Origin: Coniella vitis
Taxonomy: Eukaryota > Ascomycota > Sordariomycetes > Diaporthales > Schizoparmaceae
Reading direction: 5' to 3'
NCBI GenBank assembly: GCA_011317545.1
Contig: WUJK01000003.1
Span: forward strand, 2,232,001-2,296,000
DNA: 64,000 bases
The position numbers and the translations under genes are program-made. The notes under the pieces were generated by a model, which made no database searches, was not told the origin of the DNA, and saw nothing but the letters and a program-made list of their open reading frames with translations. This document shows, in pieces, positions 34,022-46,300 of this stretch; position 1 is the stretch's first letter; each line of letters begins with the position of its first letter.

Positions 34022-35954
34022 TTACGAGGAAGAGACGCAATCGAAGCCGTCCAAGCCAGAGGTGTCAAAGCCGCTGCAGATCCATTTCGGCGCTGCGCCA
34101 TCGGGTGGCGTGACGTCAATGTCAGATGCGTAAATATCCCAGCATTGCTGCACATGTGATAAGAACCGTTAGCCGATAAATTCGTGGGGTTAAGAGTGGC
34201 TTTTTTTCTGATTATATAGGATGGCGTGGGCATTATCATACCGAAGTGGAAGAGCAGACCAGTGTGCCGACATACGGCTCCTTGGACGAGGACGTGGTTC
34301 CTGTGAAGTCCTTGAACCAAACTTCGGAGATTGTCATTTTCGACTAGACATTTTGAATCGACGTTGTTAGTCGGCTTCTTCTGTTTACTCAAGGACTTGA
34401 TATTGGTGTATGACTCGTCGGTTTGGATAGACCGAGAGATAGGACAAAAATAAAGTTTATACCTACCGGATACAGCTCGCACAGAGTAGCATTGTCCTGG
34501 CCATAACATTGGTTGACCTCGATAGCCCATGTGTCTGCGTAGGACCAGAATCAGTCACCATCAATAAATGAAGCTTTCTTTTCTTCTTTTCTGCTCTTCT
34601 TTGTTTCAAGGGGGGGAAAACAAGGGGAGGGGGGTTGTCAGAGTAACCTTCACTTACTGTCATAGTTGTTAAAAATGTCATATGTGACATTCCTTACATA
34701 TCCAGAGCCGCCGCCGCCGTCCAGGAGAGCACCTTCGCTGCTCTCGACACCCGGCCAGACCTTGATGCGGGCACCGTCGCTTGCATTGCTCATAGAAATG
34801 TTGTACACCGTGACGTTCTCGACAATATCGAACTCATCGACGTATTGGCCCAGAGAACCGACCGAGATGCCGTGGGAGCCATTGCAGATGAGGTTCTTTA
34901 CAACGTTGCGCGCATGTTAACAGGAGTAGAACAATAGAGAAGGACATCACACCCTTTGATTACTTTGCAAATGAATACCAAGGGCGAGTGATGAAACGTG
35001 GGTAAAAGAAACACACTTGCCTGCACAACAACATTCGTGCTATTGGGCTTGAATGACACGCAGTCATCGCCGTTGTTGATATTTGAGTTCTGAAGGACCA
35101 CAGAGTCCGAGCGATAAATGTCCCATCCGTCGGTGTTGGGGGCCTCGTCGCCTGTGCTCCAGACGGCTGAGAGATTCAAGTTACTGACAGTCACATCTGT
35201 GCTGTTGGCGATCAGGTTGAACCACTGTTAAAGATCATACATAATATTTGGTTAGCGGGGGAGCAAGTAGGATAACGAGAACTAGAATGAGGAAGCAAGT
35301 GATCCAACTCACGTTCGGCGGGTTGATATAAGTGAGACCCGAGATAGTCGCTCCCTCAAGCCCATCAGCCACAAACAAGATGGGGCGGACCAGTGTGTCA
35401 TTTGATTCCGCAGCTTCCCACCACGCCTCACCGTTGCCGTTGAGCACACCTAGGCCATTGCCATAGATGTTGACATCTGTCCCACCAATTTTCCAGAACG
35501 TGGACGAGTTCTGGTACGTGATACTGAAAGCGCCATCGGGGCCCGTCCAGTACTCAATGTCTGCGGCGAAGTTGAGCGTACCTGTGATGGCTACGTCGAT
35601 GCTCTGCAAAAAGGTCAAATCAAGGCGCGAGGCAATGGTATATTCGGCGTCCAGCACCACCGTCCCACCGTTATTGCAGCTTTGGAACGCGGAGAGGATG
35701 GCCGGGGAAGAGTCCGTGCTAGAATTGGCTGGAGCAGCAACAACGCACGTCTTATTAACCTCACGGCCCGGCGAAACAAGGGATGCATAACCGCTATTGT
35801 AGGGATATGGCTGAATGGACGGTCGAGCAGTAGATGCTAGTTTGCTGGGGGAGGCTCTGTAGGATCCTGCAGCAAGAGGTGCTGCTAGAATTATGCCGGC
35901 CACAAGGCTGGGAATGAGGCTATTCCCATGCATGATGTCAGTTGTCAGTTGCAA
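34022..35954 (-). CDS. Secreted exopolygalacturonase (GH28)
   Basis: Pectin-degrading glycoside hydrolase family 28. Exons are 35954-35313, 35224-35021, 34895-34658, 34534-34467, 34343-34242 and 34147-34022; 459 residues (452 from the second Met at 35933, which gives a cleaner signal peptide, MHGNSLIPSLVAGIILAAPL). GH28 catalytic signatures: NTDGWDIYRS, NNGDDCVSFKPNSTN, the histidine motif GSHGISVGSLG and ARIKVWPG. The family C-terminal blocks are EVNQCYGQ, FTGTTSSKEPYVGTLVCSS and CWDIYASDIDVTPP. Many NxS/T sequons fit secretion. The sequence most resembles exo-acting PGs; endo versus exo is inferred. The third exon junction is a GC-AG intron (GCAAGT donor at 35020-35015). Head-to-head with a pectin methylesterase. 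Confidence 0.9.
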
Positions 35955-36507
35955 ATTTAAGCGGCAGGATGAGGAAGAAGAACAGCAGTTACCAATTTCA
36001 CAAAACCCTGCCCAGCATGCTTGCGAAGTTGTTATATTTGAAGTCTCCCGTCGGCGTCATCATGTCCTCTCTTTCCATTTCTCGGCCGCATTATCCGGGG
36101 ACCTGCCTGACCGTCTTCTCCAAATCTCCAGGGGAAGTTTTTCCCCCAGTCAGGACAAAGCCTGTTTGCTTCCCCTTCATATCCACTCCAAACAAACGTT
36201 TCATTCGGCGCGGTCCAACGAGGCTCTGCATCCATCGACCCCGCACTAGCAAACGTCAACAGCTAGATATATAGCAGACACCCTGTCACCATAAAGGTTA
36301 TCCCGAGGCGCGCTACTATCCGCGCGTATGTGGGATAATTGCTAGCGAGAGTCGAAAGACGTTCAAGATGTGGCGGCTTGCTCATATATCGAGTGGCACG
36401 GAGCACAGAACGTCACGCGAGAGGATGGTCGGTTCGTAACGAGAGACGACGCTCACGCGTAGACAGGTTCTGTGGGCACCGTGTCGATTAGATGCAACCT
36501 CTGCAAG
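35955..36507. promoter_or_regulatory. Shared divergent promoter of the pectinase pair
   Basis: 553 bp between the two secreted pectinase starts. Words fitting the CreA consensus SYGGRG occur at 36095-36100, 36126-36131 (reverse) and 36144-36149 (reverse). About two would be expected by chance in this length, so carbon-catabolite control is only a suggestion. Confidence 0.5.
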
Positions 36508-37831
36508 ATGGCAAATTTCCACATTCTCGTGCTGGCCTCGCTTCTGGGCCTCACTGCTTTCGTTGCAAGTCTTTCTCCGTCAACAACATATGCAGCCTGT
36601 CAAAACACCACATCCGATCCACTCGATGGCTGTCCAGGCACCATCTTTGTGAGTGCAAACGACACACGCGCGTCTTTCACCAGCGTGCAGGCGGCCATTG
36701 AACCGCTGGCAAACACCGAGGCAAACCAAACCTCGGCATACATTCTGATAGGCGCTGGGACTTACCATGAGCAACTGAATGTGACCCGCGCAGCTCCTAT
36801 TACTCTTCTTAGCCAGTCTACCCTACCCAGCGTCGAGAGCTATATGCCAACGTCACTACCGCCACGCCGCGCGCACACCAGAACTCTGTGCAAATTCACT
36901 TTGATTCTGCAAACACAGATGCATTATACTCGGACAACGCCTACACGGCTGTGCTGACTGTTGCGCCCACCCTCAATGCCTCGCTGACTGGGTCTGGTCC
37001 AAAAGGCTTCGCAGAGCCCGCTGACACGCCCTTTGGCAACCGTGCTTTTGCCGCATATAACATTGATTTTCGCAACGAGAAGTTTGATTATGGTAATGGG
37101 CCTTCGCTGGCCCTAGGCGTCAGTTATGTCAATGCAGTATTCTACAGCTGTGGATTCTACAGCTGGCAGGACACGGTGAGAGAACTGCCTAGGATGTTGC
37201 TTGATCAGCTGCCAAGATGTCAAAGAGCGAGGTAGGACATTTTACTCACATGATTGGGCCATAGACCTACATTGGCAAGCTCGGCAACTCGTACTTCTAC
37301 GATGTCATCGTCGCAGGCGAGACAGACTTTCTGTACGGCTTGGGCAAGCTCTGGATACAATCCTCAACCCTCTCGTTGCGCAGCTGTGGCGGCGGTATCA
37401 CTGCCTGGAAAGGCACCAATACCACCTTTCCTAACAAGTACGGTGTGTATATATCGCAGTCACAGGTGTTGACTGCAAACACGGCCATTGCATCCGACAT
37501 CCGCGATAAGTGCTCGCTCGGCCGGCCGTGGAATGCCGAGCACCGCAGCGTCTACCAGCAGACGTACCTCGATGGCAGTATCTTGCCAGCAGGTTACACT
37601 GCGGGGTCTGGCCAGCCAAACGGCAATGTCGGGCCCAACACAACAATGGCCGTGTGGAATGTCTCTGGACCTGGGTGGCATAGCTCGGCCGAGGTTTCTG
37701 GAAATATCACAGAGATCTGGACACAAGAGCAGGTTGAGCCATACGGTGCGCCTGTCCGGGTATTCATGAGTGAATATAGCGAGCAGCCTAACGTGGGATG
37801 GATCGATGTGTCGGTATTGTATCAAGGATGA
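36508..37831 (+). CDS. Secreted pectin methylesterase (CE8), with an apparent frame break
   Basis: De-esterifies homogalacturonan, producing substrate for polygalacturonase. The start at 36508 gives a signal peptide (MANFHILVLASLLGLTAFVA). Exon 1 runs to 37175 and the last exon is 37265-37831 (donor GTGAGA, acceptor CCATAG). CE8 signatures are all present: SWQDT then TYIGKLGNSYFYDV, GETDFLYGLG, GGGITAWKGTNTTF and LGRPWNAEHRSV, including both catalytic aspartates and the LGRPW arginine. Within exon 1 the frame carrying PITLLSQSTLPS (to about 36838) differs from the frame carrying NSVQIHFDSANTDAL (from about 36885). Either a 50-nt intron with a poor GTCGAG donor (36832-36881) is removed, which keeps frame, or there is a 2-nt slip at the TATAT at about 36841-36846. 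The gene may therefore be intact, polymorphic or newly broken. Confidence 0.82.
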
Positions 37832-37989
37832 AGACAACGAGACTGGGATTAGAAAGTGGGGTGAAACAAATTTCCGTTGTTGAGACCGGATGCAAAAATA
37901 CAACAGGTACAAGGAGGGCTTGCGCCTTCTCTGTGATACTGATATGGAGGCGCTTTCCTTCCCGCTTGTGCATGTACATACCTGCTGAC

Positions 37990-39701
37990 CTAGGACGACC
38001 GCCTTCTAGGCCCGCTTGCGCCTTCCTCACCTTGGTTCTCGTAACTTCCCGAAGCCTCACGCCCGATCCCCGACTTTCTCCCCTCTTCCATGGCAATGCT
38101 TCTGTCTCGAGCCATTCTCTGTTGCATTCCACCCTCCACGTCTGCCTCCCAGTCAGTCCCGTAGCTCAGACTACCCACGCCAGCCCACCAAGCCTTGTCT
38201 GCAGACCGCGGTCCCCATGCCCAGCCAGCACCGCGCATGATGGGCAAGTGATACCAGCGGAATGCGAAGAAGGCACATGTGGTTCCGATGAAGAAGCCAA
38301 ACAGAATGTCGAAGCCGTGGTGCCGAAAGTTGAACCACCGCGAGGTCGCGATAAAGATGGCGGTGAAGAAAGGTACCAGTGTCAGCACGAGCAGGTATAA
38401 CGGCGGTGCTGCGGCTTGATGACGCGCTGACGTGAGAAGCGCGTTATGTGACGAGAAGAGACGCTGGGCTGTGGGATCATTGGGATAGCCCAGATGATTT
38501 TGCTGGTCTTGGCGGTAGTGTTGCTGCTGCTCATCACTCTGTGAGAGAGCGTAGTGAGGGCCGTCGCGGGAGGGAAAAGCCGTAAAGCTGGGTGCTGAGA
38601 TGGACGAAAGAGCGCTGTTTTTTTTTTTTCCAGTGTCAGCTTGCAGCTGTCGAATAAATACCCAAGAATTCGCCACTTACAGAAACGGGAATCCAATAGC
38701 AAACTTGCTCGCTACAAACAACGACAGATACACCAGTCCTGCCGCCGACGAGCTCGAATGGCCCGATGGATAGCTCCTGAATCCATCCTCGAGAATACTC
38801 TGCGCATCTGTGTTGTTGGCCATGCCACGACAAATATCTGCTGAAACAAGCCGCTGGAAGCCCGAGGCAACATCGACGCCGCCCACGACATATTTTGCGT
38901 AATTCTCAAGGTCGGGGTTGCAACGGGCGAGCAGGTCAGGCCGCGGTTTGCCAGCCATGTTTTTAATAGCGTTGGTGATGAACCAGGTGCCGCCGATGGA
39001 TACGGCCAGTCCTAGCCAGCCCACATGCAATTCCCATAGCTTGCGTTTCCAGATGAGCGACTTGGGCGTGCCTGGTGGCACCGTATGACCCGGCACGAGA
39101 GCCAGGCTAACTATGGGAATGAGAACAACAGGTACTCCGACAGCCAGGGTAATGAGCAACCAAGACGGCACCGTTTCATGCTCCGTGTACGGGAACCTGG
39201 ACACAGCGGCTTGGTGTCAGCGGTCAAGAGATGCAAAAGAGAACAGGATCCAACTTACGAAATGGTAGGGTCCTCGAGGCTGAACGGGCGCCTGTTAGGC
39301 TCGTGGTTGTTCATGTAGCCGGCAATACCCAATACAACAAAAACAACGACCCAGTCAAATACATAGGATGAAATGATGGCGATGCTACCCGGTTTGCCAG
39401 AGGCGCCCACGCGCTGGCGCATCATGCCTTGGAGCGGGGTGCGAGACATGGTGGTGACAATGCCGCGCGACCTTGACGCAGTATATGAAGAAGAACTAAC
39501 ACCGATATCTGCTTCACCAGCGTCGCTGTAATCGTTGAGCTGGTCGCCACTGCTGAGCCGTAAGTATTCGGGGCGTGCAGCAAGCGAGTTGAGCGGAATC
39601 GAGTCGTCGGTGGAAGGGTGCTCCGGCATATTTGATCCCGGAGGGCGCGGGAAGGTTTGCGTTGGGTCCTTCTCCGAACAGTCGGAAATGGAAAGCTTCA
39701 A
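37990..39701 (-). CDS. PAP2-family lipid phosphate phosphatase (Dpp1/Lpp1-like)
   Basis: Integral-membrane phosphatase acting on phosphatidate, diacylglycerol pyrophosphate or related lipids. Exons are 39701-39259, 39196-38681 and 38614-37990; 527 residues. Six hydrophobic segments: around IAIISSYVFDWVVVFVVLG, WLLITLAVGVPVVLIPIV, WLGLAVSIGGTWFITNAI, AAGLVYLSLFVASKFAIG, PLYLLVLTLVPFFTAIFI and FDILFGFFIGTTCAFFAF. The three catalytic motifs are intact: KNMAGKPRPD, SYPSGHSSSS and SRWFNFRHHGFD. Long hydrophilic N- and C-terminal tails and a Gln/His-rich loop between motifs 2 and 3 are extra compared with yeast Dpp1. The second intron ends AAAAACAG after an A13 run, with no pyrimidine tract. A downstream in-frame Met (39629) is an alternative start. 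Its end lies 158 bp from the pectin methylesterase end. Confidence 0.9.
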
Positions 39702-40612
39702 GAGCTGCCGCGTGAGGGGAAACCAAGTTAGGTGGTCTGAGTGTCTATCTTGGCTGTCTGCTGATCGGTAATTTAGTTTTCGCCTATGTTCTTTTGCTTC
39801 CGCAATGTTGATGCGCGCCCAGGCCTACTAAATTGTTCGTCCTAGAGGCGCAGCCCAAGAAGCGTTGCTTGGCGCTATATGTCCTGTTTCGGGTGCGTAC
39901 CCAGATAGGCGAGGGACAAGCTTTTACGCGGTATTGGGCGTCCACACTAAGTATCCACTGCCTCAGTTTTGCCTGGTTGGCACGCGCTGTTTCGCTGGTT
40001 TTGACGATGTGGGCGGCGGCGGTGTTGGCGATACTGACAAGTAAGTAGGCTTGCCTCAACCTCAGCGCCAGGTTCACTCTGTGCAAGCGCGCAGCTCAGC
40101 CATAAGCTTGACGCTCTTCGCTACTTATCGAGTCTATACATCAGGCCATGACTGGCTGCTCCGATTGTCTAACGGCCGCCTGGAGCTATAATTATACTAT
40201 GGTACTCCGTAGCAGGCCCTACTTGGGGACCACTGTTTGCGAGCGAATCCTTCACGCAGCTCCAGGGCGCGAATACGACCCAACAAAGCCCCACACAGCC
40301 ACGCACATTTGGGCTTAGTACTTGAATAGTGTCCCATCCAGCTCATCTAGGGCCTGAAGTAGGCCCGCTGACATTGCGAGCCACTAGCCCCCGAGCCAAA
40401 GCGGTAATGACTGCTGCCCTTCGCCACGGGAACATAAGCTTATTGTCATTGTCATTGTCATTGTGGGCATATCACGATCTTGAGACTGCGAGTATGTCGC
40501 GTGCTTGTTGTTTCTGTCCTCTGCTATGTAGACCCTGCAGTCAACCAGAGGGACGTTCCTGCATATACTGCAGGTACTGTGTACATATATACTTACATAG
40601 CATATACATGGA

Positions 40613-41308
40613 TACATAGTAGTACTCATACAGAGTACTATGTATGCGATATAACGGGCCCCACTTATTCTTCAAACTCTCGTGCTTGCGTCGCAATCAC
40701 CAGCGCATCCCGTTTGAGATCGGCCCGCGCACACCCAAAATTCAGAGTGTGCCAGGCGTGCTTAAGCTGATACGTACTATGTAAGTAGTATTCCACACCA
40801 CAAAAGGGCGTCTAGAGGTGCCGAGAAGCCTATGAAGATCAGGGGGCCCACGATCCTTTCTGTAACGAGTTGAAAGGAAGGAAGGAATAAGCGGAAGAAG
40901 GATCTTGTGTGTTCGGCAAAAGCAGATTTGGCTTAGCGGTAAGTACATAGCATAGTAATGCAGGGACTTGAATGGTTTACTGGGGGGTAATGGTTCATTA
41001 CATAGTAAGTACTCATGTGCTTCTTCGGGCTTTGTTGAATCAATAGACTAGTATACAGTAAAGGAGTATTTACTATTGGTAAGTAGAATGGTGGATAGGC
41101 TCCAATCGTGAGTCGTTCAATGTGTCATGAAAGTTACCTTTGGATTGGGGTGCGCGGTTGTCTCCGTGCCGGGTGCTGGTGCTCAGCTGGCTGGGATGCC
41201 AGTCCCTGGCCTCTTCTCATTGGTTGCCGTGAAATGATGGTGAGGCTGTGAATCTGCTTGTCAGCTGTATACCCCTTTAGGCAAGTATCGAACAGCGCTA
41301 CATAGTAC
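40613..41308. repeat. Cluster of the intergenic 10-mer, both orientations
   Basis: GTACTATGTA at 40635-40644 and 40774-40783, TACATAGTAC at 41299-41308, and near matches at 40613 (TACATAGTAG) and 40999 (TACATAGTAA). The first near-copy and 40635 face each other as an imperfect inverted pair. Confidence 0.9.
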
Positions 41309-41932
41309 AAAAAGCACAAGTACAGTAATAAGTACCTGACATCCTTTGATGGCGTCAACAGAAAGAAAGAAATTCGAGACGGAGACATGGCAGCGAACGC
41401 TATGCCCTTCAATCCCCCCCCCCCTTTTTTTTTTTTGGGAAGGCTCCCCCCAGGGGGGCATGGGTTGAGGCCAGTAAATAAATGAGAGTCGGCATAAAGA
41501 GAAATGCAAAAGTTCCAATGGAAACAGTTAGCAGAAAGCTACAGTTGTTTCACGCCATTACATATCTGCCGAAGCAGAGTTGACCCTGTACTGTTGGGTA
41601 AGTTGCGGCCTGCTTGTTGCATGATGGCCTTGAATGGGATGCATAGATGGGACGGTCTTTGGAATCATCGTAGCGCTGCTTCGACAATTCCATCACCATT
41701 CCGCAGCCGCAGGCGGGCCAGCTGGCTGATGGATAGCTGTGGACAATAACTCCAGTGAGCAGCTTAAGCTTACACAGACGCTTCTTCCAACATCAATGAG
41801 AAACAACAACACGAGCTGGGTAAATGCTTGTGTGATTTTTATCGTTTTCATTCTTGACGTGTTCAAAAGATAGGCTTTGTACAAGTGGGTAAGTAGTAAT
41901 TCTAAGATGCACCCACGCACGCACAACGCAAC

Positions 41933-41956
41933 AACAACAACAACAACAACAACAAC
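41933..41956. repeat. (CAA)n microsatellite
   Basis: About eight perfect CAA triplets downstream of the uL2m stop, read directly. Confidence 0.9.
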
Positions 41957-41992
41957 CGCGAAAACGGCAGAGTATACACCGCCAGGTGCTCA

Positions 41993-43355
41993 TTACGAGC
42001 CGCCGCTCTTTCTGTCTTTTCTCTTGCCAAAGTTGCGCACACGGGGTGTAACCACGTGTCTGTTGATATTGTTGGTTCTGCGTGTCTTGTAGCCGGATTT
42101 GGCCTACAGGAAAAGAGATTTGTCAATATGTGTGCGTAATGGTGAAGGGCTTGATTGGATTGGTTGGTTGGGGATTTGGTGTATACATACCGGCTTGCCC
42201 CAAGGACTGACGGGAATCCTGTTACCCTTGGATTTACCACGACCACCACCGTGAGGGTGATCAACTGTGCGAGGCAAAGTCAGCATATTCGAGGACCAGT
42301 GCAACAGGACTAAAATACACGACCCTATTGTAAAAGGCCAAGATAAGGGAGTGGTGAGAAGATATGAACATACCCGAGTTCATGGCCACACCACGGACTG
42401 TAGGCCGAATACCCAGCCATCGATTTCTTCCAGCCTTACCCAGCGACGTGTACGAGTAGTGGACATTGCTAGCAATGCCAATCGTTGCGATGGCGTCCTT
42501 GTCCACCTTGCGCAACTCACCGCTCTGCAAGCGTACTGTGACATGCTTTCCTGTAACGGCCCTGGAGCCGTCCTCACGCATCTCCTCGTCCTTTGCTTCA
42601 AGCACGCCGTACGTACCCGCACTACGGCAAAACTTGGCCGCGCCATCCTTGCGCGAACCAATGCAGTAGATCATGGTCCCCACGGGGATCAAGTGCATGG
42701 GCAGACAGTTGCCGCGATGCGCCGTTCGCGCAGCCAGAATACCAGGATCAATCACACCACCCATGTCCTCGAGCAGGTCCTTTGGCAGACCGGCACGGTA
42801 GCTGTGCACAATATCGCCAGCGCGCATGCCATCCGCAGCGATAATGTAGCTCTTGCGTCCCGTTGCGCGGTTCGTGACGAGGGCAATGTGCGCCGTGCGG
42901 TTCGGATCATATTCGATGCGGTCGACGACATGCGGGCCGGGCTCCTTACGATCGAAATCGACGGTGCGGATGCGGCGCTTGGCACCACCGCCGCGATGCC
43001 GCACCGTGATGCGACCCGTGTTGTTACGTCCACCACGCGCCTGACCCTTTTTGGGGAACGTCAAGGGGCGATATGGCCGGCCTCGCCAGAGATGGTCGTT
43101 GATGGGGCGCTTCAAGTGACGCAGACCAGGCGTGCGCGGCTTGTAGGTGCGGAGGGTGACGTGAGCGGCGCTGTCTTCAGCTTCGGTAAGGGTAACCGTC
43201 TGCGCAAAGGGCGTTGCCTGGCGGAGCTTGTCTTTTGGCTTTTTGGAGGCGGCGGCGGTCGCGTACGTAGCTGTTGCTGCTGCTGCTGCTCCTGGTTGGG
43301 CGGCGATGAGGGCACGTAGGGCCGTAGCCAGCGGGCGTATCCGGGGTTGGAGCAT
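41993..43355 (-). CDS. RML2: Mitochondrial ribosomal protein uL2m (bacterial L2 family)
   Basis: Core protein of the large mitoribosomal subunit, at the peptidyl-transferase centre. Exons are 43355-42374, 42264-42191 and 42103-41993; 388 residues. An Ala/Arg-rich presequence (MLQPRIRPLATALRALIAAQ) is followed by L2 landmarks: GGRNNTGRITVRHRGGGAKR, RIEYDPNRTAHIALV, the GNCLPMHLIPVGT block, and GKAGRNRWLGIRPTVRGVAM joined by splicing to VDHPHGGGRGKSKG, the most conserved L2 segment. The third exon supplies a basic tail (YKTRRTNN to RKDRKSGGS). Introns start GTATGT. Residues after the presequence are directly alignable with bacterial L2, so confidence is high. The yeast gene is RML2. Confidence 0.96.
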
Positions 43356-46300
43356 GATTGGTGGTCTGCCCCGAGGGAGGAAAGATGGCTGCAGGTGTCG
43401 GGATGGAGCGGAGAGCTGCTCGGAAAAGAAGCCCAGCGGTGGATTAAGCAGCGATTGGGGCTGTCAGAGCCATCAATCGGCCTTGGATTGAGGGGCCGGT
43501 GAGCTCGTGGGAATCTAGGCCGGCAGAGGCACGGACGTGGCTGAGTGGGAAGTCGGCGAGGGGCGCGTAGTGGTGATGCCGCGCCGAGTCTCGTGAGCTT
43601 GGAAAATAAAATTCGGAGAGATGCCGGGTAGCGGGCGGCAGCTCGGGGCACATCACATCGAAGCGGGTTAGGGTCGATCGGTCACTGGATACCACCGCAG
43701 TGCAATGCACCTGCCTGCTCCTTGCGCTTGCATCACAGGCCTCAATGCTCGAATTTATGTAAAGCTGCCCTGCCAAGCTGTCAAGGTGTAGGCAGCCATG
43801 AGAATGAAGACAATAATGGCCTAGAGATGAATTTTACAAGGGATGCCCACGATGCTTCTGACCATCACAGATGCTGGCAAAATAGCATCGCATCTATGCC
43901 GCTCTCTCAAGTCCACCGTTTCTTGTGACTTTTATTCGTTTCTCTTAGCTCTCACTCGAGACATACGGATAAGCATAGGTTTGCTCGTGTTGTAATCTTG
44001 AGGCAGGAGCTAGTGCCCTCGCCTGGCTGCGTAAGAGAGTCTCGAAACATGCCCCTCTGTTAATGAACCATATCACCCGCTCTTTGTCCGCTACGACGAG
44101 CCGCAGCGTGACATGCTGTGCATTGCAGAACATGACTTCAATTATCTCGCTGAGGCCCTCTTGCCAAAGACCCGGAAATTTTCGACCCTCTGGCGTATCG
44201 ACTGTGACCTGGAACAAGTTGCTTTGCCAGAATCCATACCCGAGGACCGCAGACAACGTCGAACAAGTATAGCCGAAGGACTCTGGCATATTACCTTTGC
44301 AAACAGTAGTCTCGCGGTTAGTTTGTGGCCTTCCCCAACAAGCTCATAGCCCCATACTTGTTGGAGGACGACCCAAAGCCTGGCGAGCCGGCTAGGAGCT
44401 AGGCTTTCGAGAGACATATCGGGTCGGAGCGGACGCTCGCGTGACCGTAGGCTCTGAATGGATTTATGACCATCAGCGAGAGCATCTCATGCACATGATA
44501 GCAGCAAATATGGTCCCACGAGGTTCCGTCTGCTTGTCAAAGAATTGCGCATGATATTGGACATTGGAGAGAACAATGACTTCGAGGTTGCAGTGAACGT
44601 TCGGGTTGGATGAGTTATGGTCGCGTATACCATAGTATAGCACAAGGCGGTGCGGTACTGTGTGGGCACGCGCAAGAAAGACATCAACGAATAAATAGCT
44701 TTGTTGCGGCTGTACTACTACCATAGTATGTATGTATTTCTGAGCCGTGCGCGACAAGCTTGAAGGCTCTGATCTTCTAGCCCCCAAGTTGAGGGTCAAG
44801 GTGGTAGTGAATGACATAATCACGTTGGTGAATGGTGGGGAGAACAAAAGTGAGTGCATGACCACGGTGCCTAGGATACGCGGTCCTCCACGATCGGCTT
44901 AGACTGGTTTGCGCTAGACTCTTTTTGGCGGCGTTGCTGGGCGGTCGCTATGGAAGCCCATGTCCAAACAACGCGTTAAAAGAAATGGACCCACAGCTGC
45001 AAGCAACCCGCTGATGTCAGGGTTAAAGAGCCTGAGACCTAGCCAAGCCTGCCAGCCTGCAGCATCATTTGATTGTCCGTTTGGTCCATAGATGCACTTT
45101 GACTGTTTGGCCTCTTCGTCCTTGCACCATACCTCGACCGCCACTGCACCTGCAAACAAGGCGTGTGCTCCAGCCAGCCTTTTTCTTAGCAACAACTCGC
45201 ACCGCATTGCGATCCGTTCTTATACCGGTTAAGGGTATGTACTTGGCTCGACCCATTCATTCCTGCCTCTCTGTCTCTCTGCCCTCTCTGCCCCGTCAAC
45301 CCGTCAACCCGTCTCCCCGCCACCAGCCTGGCCAAAATGGAAACCCGAAGGTGGACCTGTTGATCGCGTCGGATGCTTCAGAGAGTAGCGCCTTTTTGCT
45401 CAGGCAACAGCTGGGCAACATCCCGGTGCATGAGCCAGGACGGTGTGGGCCCGTGCAAGTAAACATTGCAGGCCTGGCTCTGCCGCGCTGCTACTATGCA
45501 GCGCCTAGGAGACAGCACCTTCAGCGCCTTCTTCTGCCTAGGTAGCCCTGCTAACCTAGGCCAGCGCAACACAGTGCAGCACCTAAACACGCCCATCACC
45601 GCATCTCGTCACCCACCCACGCGCGAAACCCACCTGCCCGCCCATCCATCAATCAATCCTACTACAATTCCCACATCCATCCCCCCGTCCTGAGTCTCTT
45701 TCCTGGCATCACATAGCACAGCCAACACTCACCTAACACCACCGCCAAAGACAACATTTCCCACCACATTATCAATCCGGCCAGCGACACCGAGACCACA
45801 CACGAGAGCCCATCTGTCTGCTGCCTTTCCGCCGTCTGACCCTGTGGCCCTTGACGCGTCGTTGGAAGGACGCTCAGCTCCTCTGAGCGCCGCCTTCGCA
45901 TCCATCGCCCGCCAGCTGCTCCATCTCGACAATTCGCCCCGTTTTACGCTCAAGCATCGCGTCCAGAGCTGTTCATTGACCAATTATCTACGTGTCTAGA
46001 CATAGCCTGCATCTCTTTGGCTGCCTGTCAACTATATCATGTGAGTTGGCGTCCTGGTTCTGCCCCTTTCGCCCGACCGCCTACCAGCGCGCGACGTTGC
46101 AATTTTCACCCAAACGCGCCCACGCACACGCCCGCACGTCCACATCCCAGAGCCGCAGCTCCACCGCCATCTGCACTGTGCACTGTGCTGCACCTCCAGC
46201 TGGCCTTGCTTCCCTCTTTGTTCTGCCAACTTCCCACCTCGAACCCAACCACATCCTGCTTGCCAATTACGCACCGCCTCTCGTCTTTATACCGACTGAC

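Larger units (their letters stand above)
39702..41992. other. 2.3-kb intergenic region rich in the recurrent 10-mer
   Basis: Between the lipid phosphatase start and the uL2m 3' end. Exact 10-mers at 40635-40644, 40774-40783 and 41299-41308, with near copies at 40613 and 40999. A (CAA)n tract is at about 41933-41956, and a C10/T11 run lies near 41418. A TCATTG repeat lies near 40445-40463. No gene is supported on either strand. Confidence 0.5.

Noticed and set aside
36095..36149. Cluster of CreA-like sites in the pectinase promoter
   Set aside because: Three degenerate hexamers are close to the chance number for this length; kept only as a note.
42267..43319. 350-residue plus-strand frame opposite uL2m
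   Set aside because: Antisense of a clear L2 gene; no family features.
45069..45545. 158-residue plus frame upstream of the cyclin
   Set aside because: Composition resembles translated CT/CCA-rich leader DNA; no domain and no conserved start context.
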